Of a stretch of 64,000 bases of DNA, positions 35,850-46,600 are shown in pieces. Source of the stretch: Gnetum montanum (lineage: Eukaryota > Streptophyta > Gnetopsida > Gnetales > Gnetaceae); assembly GCA_015680685.1 (NCBI GenBank), contig MNCI01002682.1:186352-250351 (forward strand), read 5' to 3'. The notes beneath the pieces are model-generated. The model had not been told where the DNA came from. It worked only from the letters and a program-made list of their open reading frames with translations, and did no database searches. The translations under genes were made by a program, and so were the position numbers. Within the stretch, counting starts at the first letter, position 1; every line of letters starts with the position of its first letter.

Positions 35850-36663
35850 TGATGGAACATGATATCGCATAGGCCGCGATATCGCATACGCGATATCGTG
35901 TCTTCCCATGCGATATCTCATACGCGATATCGCAGTGCGCCGCCAAATCTATAAATAAGAGGCGGCTCTCCCTTGTTTATCCATCTAGATCTAGACCTTA
36001 GCCAAACTCTTGCATTTTTTCCATTCCAGAGTTAGAGTAATTTCCATGTGCCCACAGTAGGAGTCCCAAAGTGAACGGATTTTTATTCAAGCAAATATTG
36101 TACTTGAGTACAAGTTTGTGTATGGAAATAAAGATAAAATTTTGGATAAACCTTGCAGTGCATGGACTAAGCTAATTAGGACTTTAATTATTGTTAATTG
36201 TTTAAATGCTTTATTAGTTAATTAATCTCTCTCAACCCTCAACACTCCTAGTTAAGTGCATTCAGTACGACCACTTCGAGCATGTGCGTTACGCTTGGTA
36301 ATACCAGTAACGAATAGCGTTTGGTAATCCCAGAAGGTTGCATTGGTTTAGGGTGTGAATGGCAAGTGGGAACAGATACTGATGTTAGGCATTAGAACTT
36401 AGTTAGTTAAAGTTAGTTACTTAGTCTCTTCACCCTTTCCCTCATTAGCATAGGCGATAAAACATAAAAGATATAAAAAATCACATACCTCAGACTTACT
36501 TAACCATACAATCGTGACAAATACAAGTCTAGGAAGACAACGAATGATTAACCTTAAGTGTTTCATAAGGCGTGTAGGCACTTAATATGCGGAGTTCGAC
36601 CGGATCGCATGGGTAACGCTCGTATTTGTATGGTTGAGTGTAGGGGTACCTCGCCACTCATCA
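35850..36663 (+). repeat. Element B 3' LTR
   Basis: 814 bp, preceded by CAATCATGGGGGTA (35836-35849). The U3 has CGCGATATCGCATACGCGAT and further GATATC units up to TATAAATA (35950-35957). In the stretch after the TATA box I count roughly one difference per 15 bases from the 5' copy, mostly transitions, so the insertion is not recent. Confidence 0.93.
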
Positions 36664-37678
36664 ACTTTCAATTCAAATAACTGACCTTGGGCATAAATCC
36701 CAAGGGTCTCTCTTGTTTGGTTACGAAGTGCATCTATGATGTGGAAAAGCTACTCTTTTTGAGAGAAATCATGGCTTGGACATCTATGTAGTAACGAATA
36801 GTATCTATCTAAGGATTCATGTTTTTCTTGCCTCCATCCTTGGATTTGTTTTCTTAGGTTGAACAATCTTCAATAGGTTTGGTATTTTTCATTGAAGAGT
36901 TTCAACATTATGAACCATCGATGGATTGAATCTAGTTCCAATGATCTATACCAACTTTTAACTTTGTCAACTAGTGTCCTAGGAAAGAGCTTAAGCTTTT
37001 GCCACTCACTCTCTTAATGTTCTACAAGGCACAAGCATCATGGAAGGCTTGAAAGTAATGTTGTGGATCAGAGTTATAACCTCCTACAAATTTAGGGATG
37101 TTATTCATATCAAGCCTTTTGATGTAACTTTCCCTTTGATGCCTATGGGATATTCTAACTGCCTCCGTTATCTGTGTCATGGTCCTATTAGCCAACAAGG
37201 GTTCATCATCATCAAACATGTCGTGGTGATGATTTCTATTTCTATTTGTCTAATTATGATAATCTCATCTATGCTCACTTTGATGATCTTATCTATTTCT
37301 ATTTCTATCTTTGTCTTAACCCCTTAATATATCTCTATTTATATACCTACATTCATCCTTGTCAAAACTAGACGTGCAAGAGGAAGAGGAAGATGGAGAA
37401 CTGGGATAATCATCATGGCTACTATATCTCCCCCTATGGTCCCTTAATTTATCTCTTCTAGGTTTGGAGGAGGTCCTTGTTCTAGGACTTACTCCATCTC
37501 ATCTAAGATTGTCTGTATTAGTTGAACGTAGCCTTTGAGTGTAGTAAGGGTCTAAATAAGCATAGGAAACCCCTACTTATGGTTGTTTACTTCAATTTTC
37601 CTTAGTATAGATCCTATCATTTCTCCTACTAGCATTTTCATCATATGATGCATTATTGATCCTATGTAAAGAAGACAT
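36664..37678 (-). pseudogene. gag: Element C gag, proximal part
   Basis: Minus-strand start MSSLHRINNASYDENASRR at 37678, then an Arg/Ser-rich stretch. The conserved core is EAVRISHRHQRESYIKRLD, NNIPKFVGGYNSDPQ and FQAFHDACAL (37219-37022), ending QTRETLGIYAQGQLFELK at the B insertion. It continues at 29818. Several stops. Confidence 0.85.
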
Positions 37679-37789
37679 GGTTTTGTTTGATAATGTGTGT
37701 GACCTAAATTAGTAATGTTATCTAAAAGATAGATTGTTCACACATTTATAGCGATCACGTATAATATATTTAATCTAGATAACTAGCAT

Positions 37790-37809
37790 CATTTCTGACA
37801 ACGGTGCCA
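37790..37809 (-). promoter_or_regulatory. Element C primer binding site (tRNA-Asp type)
   Basis: On the minus strand it reads TGGCACCGTTGTCAGAAATG. Five of six differences from the tRNA-Asp complement are G-to-A or C-to-T. It lies one base inside the LTR end at 37811. Confidence 0.8.
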
Positions 37810-37810
37810 A

Positions 37811-38802
37811 TGATGAGTAGCAAGTACCCCCCCCCCCCCCCCCCCCCTACGACCAACCATACGAATCATAAGTGTTCACACACGATTTGATCAAATTCTA
37901 TAGATGGGATTAGTTATGGCATCTAAATTATTAAGCATTCATCATAAGACGTTGTCTTCCTACTTGGACTAGTTGTAGCTTTGTCACGTATGGTTTAGTC
38001 CAAAGTGAGGTATATGATAATTGATGTTGTTAGACTCATTGTACTCCTAGCGATAAACATAATTGAGAATGAAATTTAATCCTAAGTCTAAGTGATGGCA
38101 GTAATGTAAATCTACTCTAGCTTAAAGCGATGAGCATCCAATCCTAGCTTACCATACATGTCTTGGGCTTATGTAACCATTACTAGGTTACCAAGCGTTA
38201 TGCTTCTAGGCAAACCAAGCTATAACACTACTGAGATTACCAAACATTTATACTTAAATGCTCGAAACCAGTCGTACTCATTTTGCTTTACTAATGAACA
38301 ATTAAATACTTGGAAACGTAAATGATTAAACTGAGAAAACTATAAAACTAAGTGGATGTTGCAATGATGAAAAGCATTTATTTTCAGACGTGAATTGTGC
38401 CCAAGTACACTTCACTCGAATAAAGATTCGTATAGTTGCTCAACACCACACTACGGGCATTCACTCTATTGCTAAAACTACAAAATGAAATTGCAAGAAT
38501 TTACCTAAGGATGAAATGAAACTTATGCAGATCTATGCATCCAAATGTTGTATGTATAGGTTGCACACATCCCACAATATCATATTTACAATGACGTACC
38601 ATGTGCTACGAAACAACATCGTAGTTATGATATTGTTGGTGGACAAAAATTGACTTTATCAAACAGATGCATCACATCTACGATATCATAAATGCAATAT
38701 CATAAATGCAACATAGCAACCAACTGAGATGCACCAACAAGGATGCTACAATGCAGATGCGATGTAGCATCTACAATATCTCAACCAACTAACAATTCAT
38801 GA
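37811..38802 (-). repeat. Element C 5' LTR
   Basis: 992 bp. It carries 21 consecutive C (37827-37847) near its PBS-side end, where the 3' copy has only a short ACATCC. The outer end is TCATGA instead of TCATCA (one change), directly followed by the ATATG target duplication. Confidence 0.9.
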
Positions 38803-39800
38803 ATATGAAGGCTAGAAATTATATAGTACTCCTCGACTCTATCTTATAGAATATCGATATGTTGTAGAGAATATGTTGTAAAGAAAATCATCTACGAAGT
38901 GCATGTTAAGCAATTGTGTACCTTGATCACTATGCTTAGGTTTAGGAAAGTGGTTGCATAAACATTGCTATCCATATTGAAGGTAACACCCATTTGCTAG
39001 GTTATGATAATCATCAAATCAATTGAAATTCCCTTAATGATATTCTTTTGTTGATTGTAATGCAAATTATGTGAAAGAAAGTTTGTTGCAATAATAAAAA
39101 ACTAGGGAGCTAAAATACAACCTTGATGAATTGACCACTAGAGAAAAAAAGAAAGAACTCAATCCAAAGCTTGTAGAAACTTGAGCCTTAGCATTATTAT
39201 GCAAGATACATACTAGACAAAAAAAAAATCACCAAATCCTAGTTTAAAGACACAAAACAATAGAATCCCATTCAATCTTGTTATAAGCTTTAACATAATC
39301 TAATTTAATAAAATTAATGTCTTGGTATTAGAAATCCATCACATTCCCTTCCAAGCTACAATAACATTATTTAAGATATGTCTACCTTTAACAAAACCTA
39401 ACTTAGGTTTGATAATATCATCTATAATCGTATGAATTTAGCAAACCATGTATTTTGCTAAAATTTGAAAAGTAATTTAAAAATGAATAATAAACTCCCA
39501 GTTACCAATATGTTGAATATTTTTATTCTTTAGAAAAAAAATGATTCACATTTATTAATATTGTTATCAAGAGAAACTTTTTTAACATGAAAAATATCAT
39601 CTTCAACAATGTCCTAATGCTTTACCATTTGCGACTGCTTTGATTTCTTCCAAAGTAATTTCTACTTTAAGAATAGTTCAATATGCTTAATCAAAATAAG
39701 ATATATACCCCTAAAATTTTATAGCTAGTTTGAGAATTATAATTTTTAAATTGAGAATTATAATTTTTAATTGTTTAGTACATTATAAGCATGCATTAAA
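38803..39800 (-). mobile_element. L1-type LINE, reverse-transcriptase part (right part of the split element)
   Basis: Minus-strand translation gives LEEIKAVANGKALG (about 39620-39660), GFVKGRHILNNVIVAWKGM (about 39340-39400), FIKLDYVKAYNKIEWDSIV (about 39265-39325), FFIIATNFLSHNL and the catalytic box HFVDDFLYN (FVDD at 38887-38898). These follow L1 RT motif order. It continues at 15902 beyond element C. The endonuclease region upstream is not clear. Stops and shifts throughout. Confidence 0.78.
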
Positions 39801-39895
39801 CAATGCATTTGTATAGTTGATTACCTTTGGTTGTCTGAACTAAAATATAATCCTTGTGGTAAAACCCAGAAACTCTAATTTATTAATTTGATTTG

Positions 39896-39978
39896 AGTAG
39901 GCAATGCCAAGTTATAAAGTTAAAATTTAACTATCTTAAAATATACCTCAATTATTTCGAATTTGAACACCCCCTACC
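39896..39978. repeat. Dispersed repeat shared with 12632-12718
   Basis: AGGCAATGCCAAGTTATAAAG here matches GGGCAATGCTAAGTTATAAAG at 12640, and both run on to an AACACCCCCT end after about 80 bp. The family is not recognised. It lies between the LINE and the 3' end of the lipase gene. Confidence 0.5.
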
Positions 39979-40322
39979 AAGAAAATGAAAATACAAACAG
40001 AAAAGACCCTTGTTCTGTTTACACGAACCAGTACCTTTCCACAATACACCTTCCATTTTTCAAAGAATCTTATACCGTCCATCGACTCTCAGCACTCTAC
40101 CTTAAATTTAAAACATCGTTCTTTTAACTTTCCGCAATTCTGCGTAAAATCTTTCACATTTTATGCCTTTTTAAACTTAGAGCACTGTTAGCCAGTTTAT
40201 GCCTTGAATCAGCGATTCACTTTACTCAATCAACAATGTAAAAAAATACAATAGACATTTCTAAACAAGGAAGAAATTGATGTACAAAAGAATTAGAGGA
40301 AAAATATTACACAGTATGACAC

Positions 40323-40658
40323 CTATTTCAACACAACTTTATCATCTGAATCCTCTTCAAAAAGCTTATGCATCAATTCATCCCAATCGGATTTCTTTCT
40401 TTGTATTTTCTTTTCAGTAGATGATCCAGCAACATCGCAATCACTGGATGAACCATCTCTATTCACAAGTGCTTTTCCACTGCTACCCTCATCGTGGTCT
40501 CCAGAGGTCGACTCAGATGATACGTGAGGAATGTTGAGGCTCACAGCTCTCTCGAGAGCAGTTTTGTGTTCCATTTCGTGTCCTTTGGCAATGGTCTCCT
40601 TTCTTTCCATTTTTTGATGTAGTGGGATATTCATAGGGTTCTCATTTTCCAGCATTAG
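40323..40658 (-). CDS. Lipase exon 5 and stop
   Basis: 336 bases including TAG (40325-40323). Acceptor CACAG|CTAATG. Encodes a charged helix (QKMERKETIAKGHEMEHK), a Ser/Asp-rich linker and the end motif WDELMHKLFEEDSDDK. No clear AATAAA lies in the next 150 bases. Confidence 0.92.
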   Translation of the reverse strand, partial: LMLENENPMNIPLHQKMERKETIAKGHEMEHKTALERAVSLNIPHVSSESTSGDHDEGSSGKALVNRDGSSSDCDVAGSSTEKKIQRKKSDWDELMHKLFEEDSDDKVVLK

Positions 40659-43600
40659 CTGTGGCATGTAAATAAAATTTGGAAATCAGCATGAATACCC
40701 TACAAGCATTAACGTGAACAAATTTACGACTCCGATAACAATAAAATTGAAAACCATAATCGAATATGATGGTACAGTGAGAATGATAAGTAGTGGGATA
40801 ACAAGCTCTTAGTTTCAGGTCAGCTAAAGTTATGAGCAAATTCTATAAAAGGAATTCTGAAATTGGATAGTCAAATTTAAAATGTTTCAGACACAGGTTA
40901 AAAAGGAATCCCAATGTTGCAATGAAAGGAAATATATTACTTTAGTCATTCCCTCCCTGATGTTATCCAAGCCTCAGGTTCTTTTGCAAAGATTAGAAAA
41001 TGTAAAACTCTTAAGCACAGGGATCCAAGATTAAAGAAAAATGGAGAATATTATGGATTCCAAATTTAGTAGCTACAGATTAATTATTTGGGAAGAACTG
41101 AATGCGGTGACATTGCCAAATTTGCAAAACCCATGCAACTTTGCAAAAGGCATTCACTTGCCTATTGCTATTTCATAGGTTATGTAGGTTTCTAGGTGTC
41201 ACAAATATCTGATAAATTTTGAAATAAAGGTCTCTACTCTAAATTGTGCAGTCTATATTATACTAACACTCATTTCAAAACTGTGCATGACGTTTGAAAA
41301 GTTAAGAATTTAGAATGTAGTGCAACCACATACATAGACACACACAAACGCACGCGCACATATAGATAGTAAATAAATAAAATATTGACTTTTCTTATCT
41401 TAAGAACACCAGTATGACATCTTTTCAAAATTTCTGGGCACGGATTTTATTTTATTTTTTTAATCACAAAAGGGTTTAAAATATGGCTTAAGTTATGAAA
41501 AAACGCTTATTTAAACGTTGAATACCAAGCTTGAAAGAAGCGATAGATAAACAGCAACACGATGGTCAAGATATCAACAGTGAAATAGGATACTAAAGGA
41601 ACAAATAATAAATTGTTGCGTCAACTACCATGAAGGACTTGTGCTTTCCTACACAAATTAAGATATGCAGTAATGTGCATAGAAATTTTGATATGCAGTA
41701 ATGTGCATAGAAATTTTGGATAGAGAGTACATGACTCTTCCACTGAACATGGCTGTTTCAGTGCCCACGTAAACCAAACACTGGCTGATTAATGACAGAA
41801 TGTCTAAATTCGATAAAGCTAAACATCTGAATAATAAAGCAATGCAGAAATAACTGAAAAGTATAATTTATTATGCAGTAAAGATGCATGCAACATTAAT
41901 GCTGGTAGTGATTATTCAACTTACATCCAATGCCTTCCGTGCCTCCTTTTCAATCCAAATAATTCCATGATCCTTTGTAGCATTGCAAGATAGAATAATA
42001 TGTTCAAACCTCTGATCAACCGGAACAGCAGTTTTAACCACGGGAGGATACCTTCCACATCTACAACATTGACAAGCGAAATAAAACAAAAACTTAAGTA
42101 TACAGATGGCTTTACCTTGTCTTGACCAAAATATCAAAAACAACACACTAATTTATTTACAACTGCATTAAGAATGCAAAAATGCAGTGATTTATCCTTG
42201 TATTGATTCATAAATGCAGATACAGCTCTCTTTCAAAAATGCATGATGATTCTTAACACTATTACAATTTTAAGTCTGACAAAAGATATCTTAATTTGTA
42301 TCATTTACATAACTGCTACATTCAGAAAAAAGAATAAATGCCAATCTGAATTTTAAACATCAGTTTCTGCAGGAAAAAATTCCAGGGTAGCCCATGCTGG
42401 GAAATTTCGTATCCAGAAAAAGCATCTGATTTGCTTATGCATGATTCAGAGTGTGCATAAAAGTAATCTAACTGGTCTTGTTACTAAGGAAAATAGAAAC
42501 TATAACTAGCAGAAGCTAAGACCAAAACTTGTCAGTAACATGATAGCGTAAGTGTTTAGTCCTATGGCCTTCCATACTACAGTTTAGATTTTCAAGTCAT
42601 TGCAGCAGCAAATACACACATAATCTAGCATTAAAGAAAAAAACAACTAATATCAAGTTTAGAAATGCAAAGAACACTCTGAAACAATAAGTGACGGTAT
42701 TTATCTCTACCATATATACCATATCACTCTGCAATACTTTTGCTGGTTGTCCATTCACAAAGCCGAACTTTGCAGTAGTTATTCATATGTACAGTGTGTA
42801 TAAATACATCCAAAGATAACAGCGTAATAGCCTTATCTTCTTCCATTGTATATTTCCCATCAGCAAAGAAATCATAAGATATTATTCCACTTTCAGTCAT
42901 CACCACTTTCCCACATATATTATCCAATTAATGCAAGAGCCACCTCTAGCGGACCCTATATCTGAAGCAGAGAACATTACACCATTATCACCAATTACTT
43001 ACCTTTATTATCCCAAATATGCAAGGGCATCTCCAAGCATGAAACCATCCCAACCAAGAAGAATATTATTGAAGACTGAAAAAAATGAGAGATTGTTGAA
43101 ACTGAATTGATCCAATAGATCCACAGGGTCCATGACATAATTTAAAACAATCAGTTTCATTTTCGTTACTCAAAGAAATAATTCAAAAAAAGTGAAGCCA
43201 ATGAAACAATGAATCGTTTCTACACTGCCCTATGTGAAATGCATCATCACTTTTCAGTTAAAACATATTCTGAGAAGAAAGCATGGAAGATTGCACATAT
43301 GTCCAAATTCAAAACTCAAGAGTTTAAATGTTATGGCACAGGATGTGCACCAAAAGGTGTCTTGATTAATTACATAAGCTGGAAAATAATCATCATCATA
43401 ATCATCTTGTCCCAACAAAATGGGGTTGGCTATCTTAAAAACCTTTATTTATTTATTTATTTATTTTTTGAAAATTCAATGGATTGTGACAACCATGGTT
43501 GTATGAACACTTGAATGGTGAACTTTTGTTAACAAACAAAAAAAAAAAAAAAAAAAAAATCAGTGCTACATGAAAGAGAATAGTCAATCATCACACCCGG

Positions 43601-46600
43601 AAATGCTTGACACATTTCATATTCTAGGGCTGCTCAGCACATTTCATAACAAAGGATAGCCTTAAGGTTGCATGTGCAGCAACATTTGATTGAAAGGTAT
43701 TCTTTGACTTTTAAGTTTGAAACGGATTTCAATGTTATAAATTCATGAAAAAAATTGTACAAGGAAAGGTAGAAATTTTCCACAAACAGGCATCATTTGT
43801 AAATTTTTCTTTGTTCTAGAAGCATCTTCTTCAGTCAAGAGTGGCTATCCTACTTATATGAAAGATGTAGGGGACAAGCTGTTGATAGTTAGTCGTTGCA
43901 CGTAGGGCATAGTAGTTAAAAATTCTCCAAATCAACAGCAATAACCTGGAGATATACAGAGTGGAAACCAGTGAACAGTCACAAGCCTCTATGAATGAGC
44001 CAAGTGGTGTTCATAATTTCCATGTTCATAAAGGGCCAAATGAATGCATGTTGCTGAAAGCCATAGTTACCCAAACCATTTTCTGATACTTTGATTATTG
44101 GTCAAGATTTAATATTTCTAATTTAACCAGTTGCTCAATATATTCAAGGTCCACTCAAATACTCATTTAAAAAAAATTAGACTATTATCTGATGGATTAC
44201 ATTTCATTTTAATTCAAATGAGCAACCATTGACAAGGTCTTGTAATTTAATGTGTCCAATATTCATGCACTTTGAACACTTCTTATATATAATGACCTAA
44301 AACCAACATTGGTAGCTTAATGACATTGAACAGCTAAAAACTGATTGTTTAGGTAATGGACAACACAGTATAGAATTTAAAAGTTGGTAAATAGAAATCA
44401 AATTTGTATAACAGCATATCATTCGGTTTATAGTCATAAGTGCTTCAGGAAAAGCATGATGCTGGTTTTATCTATGAATTTCTTGTCCTGAACAGGATCC
44501 CCTTAAAGGAACCGTACGATCTTTTAGCTGCTCCTTTGACAGTTTAACAAAATTGAGGAGCATTTGTCAGAATTGCAGCTAACCATAACCACTTATGAAT
44601 TCATGCTAGGAGAAGTTAGAAAAAAAAGATCAAAATCCCTACCTCCAAGATTTTCTATCCACAATATGGTATAAACGGCCTGGAGCATACAACCTCTTTG
44701 GATCCTTGAGCATTCTTTCTTCTGATATGCACGTGTCTCTCATGCATCTGAAGCACAGTAAACAAGGCAAGCTGTGCCATGACATAATACATGCTTAAAC
44801 TCATTGTGACAGCATCAACAAGTCACCAAACAGTCTTCATGACATAAACAAACTTGTGCCATAGCAAAAAGCATGGGTGTATATAAACAATATGCCATCC
44901 AAAAACTTACATCAAAGTAACTATTTTTTAATTAAATATATGATTTGCAAAGAAGTTAAGATTGCCATACCAGAAAACAGATCCAAAAATATCTTCCAGA
45001 GGAGTGGCAGTTCTTGGTAAGAAATCATCCTGTTGTATGAACAGGAAATATGTGACTAACTTTGTATGGAAGTATGACACTAATTTTTTTATAAAAAAAA
45101 AATCCTCAGATGAATTCTCTTTGATGGGATAAAAATCAGAAGTGACATTCTAGATTAATTAAAACAGACTTCCAGATACTGCAGACTTAAAATATATAAT
45201 CTTTTACAGATGAAAACTATGCGACAGTGCATTGCATGTATTGCAAAAGTAAAGTGTCTTCCAGGTCAATATACTACATAAAATATATTCTTTACTCTTG
45301 TGGGTCGAATCCATTTTGTAACATTAGCAACTGTCAGATAAGTATGAAGAATTGCAATTAGACTATTTTTGAAATGGGAAGAGGGAGTGCTGTGCAGGAG
45401 GTTGGCAGAGGGCGTGAGGAGCTTGGCAACGGGCACGAGAAACAAGGATGGTCAGGGGATGCACATGGAGGGGCCAACCTCAGATGGTGCCAGAGGTGTA
45501 GGATCTAAGGGGCCTGACAGCGGGGGGGGGGGGGGGGNNNNNNNNNNNNNNNNNNNNNNNNNNNNNNNNNNNNNNNNNNNNNNNNNNNNNNNNNNNNNNN
45601 NNNNNNNNNNNNNNNNNNNNNNNNNNNNNNNNNNNNNNNNNNNNNNNNNNNNNNNNNNNNNNNNNNNNNNNNNNNNNNNNNNNNNNNNNNNNNNNNNNNN
45701 NNNNNNNNNNNNNNNNNNNNNNNNNNNNNNNNNNNNNNNNNNNNNNNNNNNNNNNNNNNNNNNNNNNNNNNNNNNNNNNNNNNNNNNNNNNNNNNNNNNN
45801 NNNNNNNNNNNNNNNNNNNNNNNNNNNNNNNNNNNNNNNNNNNNNNNNNNNNNNNNNNNNNNNNNNNNNNNNNNNGGGGGGGCCACCACAAGATGGATTG
45901 AGCACCATGAAATTGGGTTTGTTCTGCAAGTTCATTTCCTCTGGTTTCAGGCCTAGGCTAGATCTTATTAGGTGATGGGTGGTTGCTTCTTGGCCCATGG
46001 GGGAGGTTTAGGTCTAGTTGCTCGCAGGGGATCTGCTCCTTTTCATTTTTAAGTTTACAGAGGACTAGAACTATGTTTTGTTGGGAGGGCCTTGGTTCTT
46101 TGGGGCCCAGGGTTTGGCTTTAACACATTGGAGACCTGGGGTGCATCAGGAGGTCAATTTCTTCTTGTGGGCTCCAATTTGGATCCGGGTTTCCACTGTT
46201 CCCTAGGAGCTTTGAGCAGAGGAGTTTCTATGAGTGTTGGCAGGTCAATTTAGGGAGTTTATCTCCTTTGACAAGTTCACAGTCTTCAAGGAGTGGATGG
46301 GATACACAAGGTCTTGTGTCTGGTAGTCTATGTCACCTAGTGACTTGTTGAAAGAGGTCATCCTCGACCTCCCTTCTAGGGAGGAGAAATTGTCCATGGG
46401 GTATGAAAATGTGCCTTTGGAGGGGCCTGTGTTGGTTTGACAGCCTCAGGTGGCAGATGTCCTATGGGACTTGTGGCAAAGCTAATCACTCCACCCAAGA
46501 CTATAGGGTGCACCCTTAGGCATTAGGGCCAAAGGGGAAACCAGATGTTGATGGTTGGTTGCTGGTGGGGAAGAAGGATGAAACCCCCATCAAGTTGAGG

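Larger units (their letters stand above)
29819..36663 (+). mobile_element. Element B: non-autonomous Athila-like element (gag and protease only)
   Basis: 6845 bp between TGATGGGA at 29819 and CTCATCA at 36663. The flanking 5-mers are GCTTT (29814-29818) and ACTTT (36664-36668), a target duplication with one transition. Removing B and one duplicate restores the gag codons E-L-K-A-H-Q of element C. B carries an extended gag and an aspartic protease in one frame. It lacks RT, RNase H, integrase and ORF3, so it would have needed proteins from a relative. Confidence 0.93.
15903..38802 (-). mobile_element. Element C: Athila-like, pol-less retrotransposon hosting elements A and B
   Basis: C runs right to left. 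In its own order it has a 5' LTR (37811-38802), PBS, gag (37678-36664, continued at 29818-28185), internal polypurine site (28184-28167), spacer, internal promoter candidate, short ORF3 remnant and 3' LTR (16915-15903). Flanking ATATG at 15898-15902 and 38803-38807 is a perfect target duplication. The span is 22.9 kb, but about 15.4 kb of it is inserted A and B, leaving about 7.5 kb of C. Protease, RT, RNase H and integrase are missing between gag and the internal polypurine site. Confidence 0.9.

Noticed and set aside
42724-42927. 67-codon minus-strand open frame within the lipase gene
   Set aside because: It lies inside intron 3; exons 3 and 4 join in frame without it and homologues have no insertion there. 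No domain recognised.
45369-45998. Four open frames of 128-195 codons
   Set aside because: Most of their length is the run of N; they are not evidence of coding.
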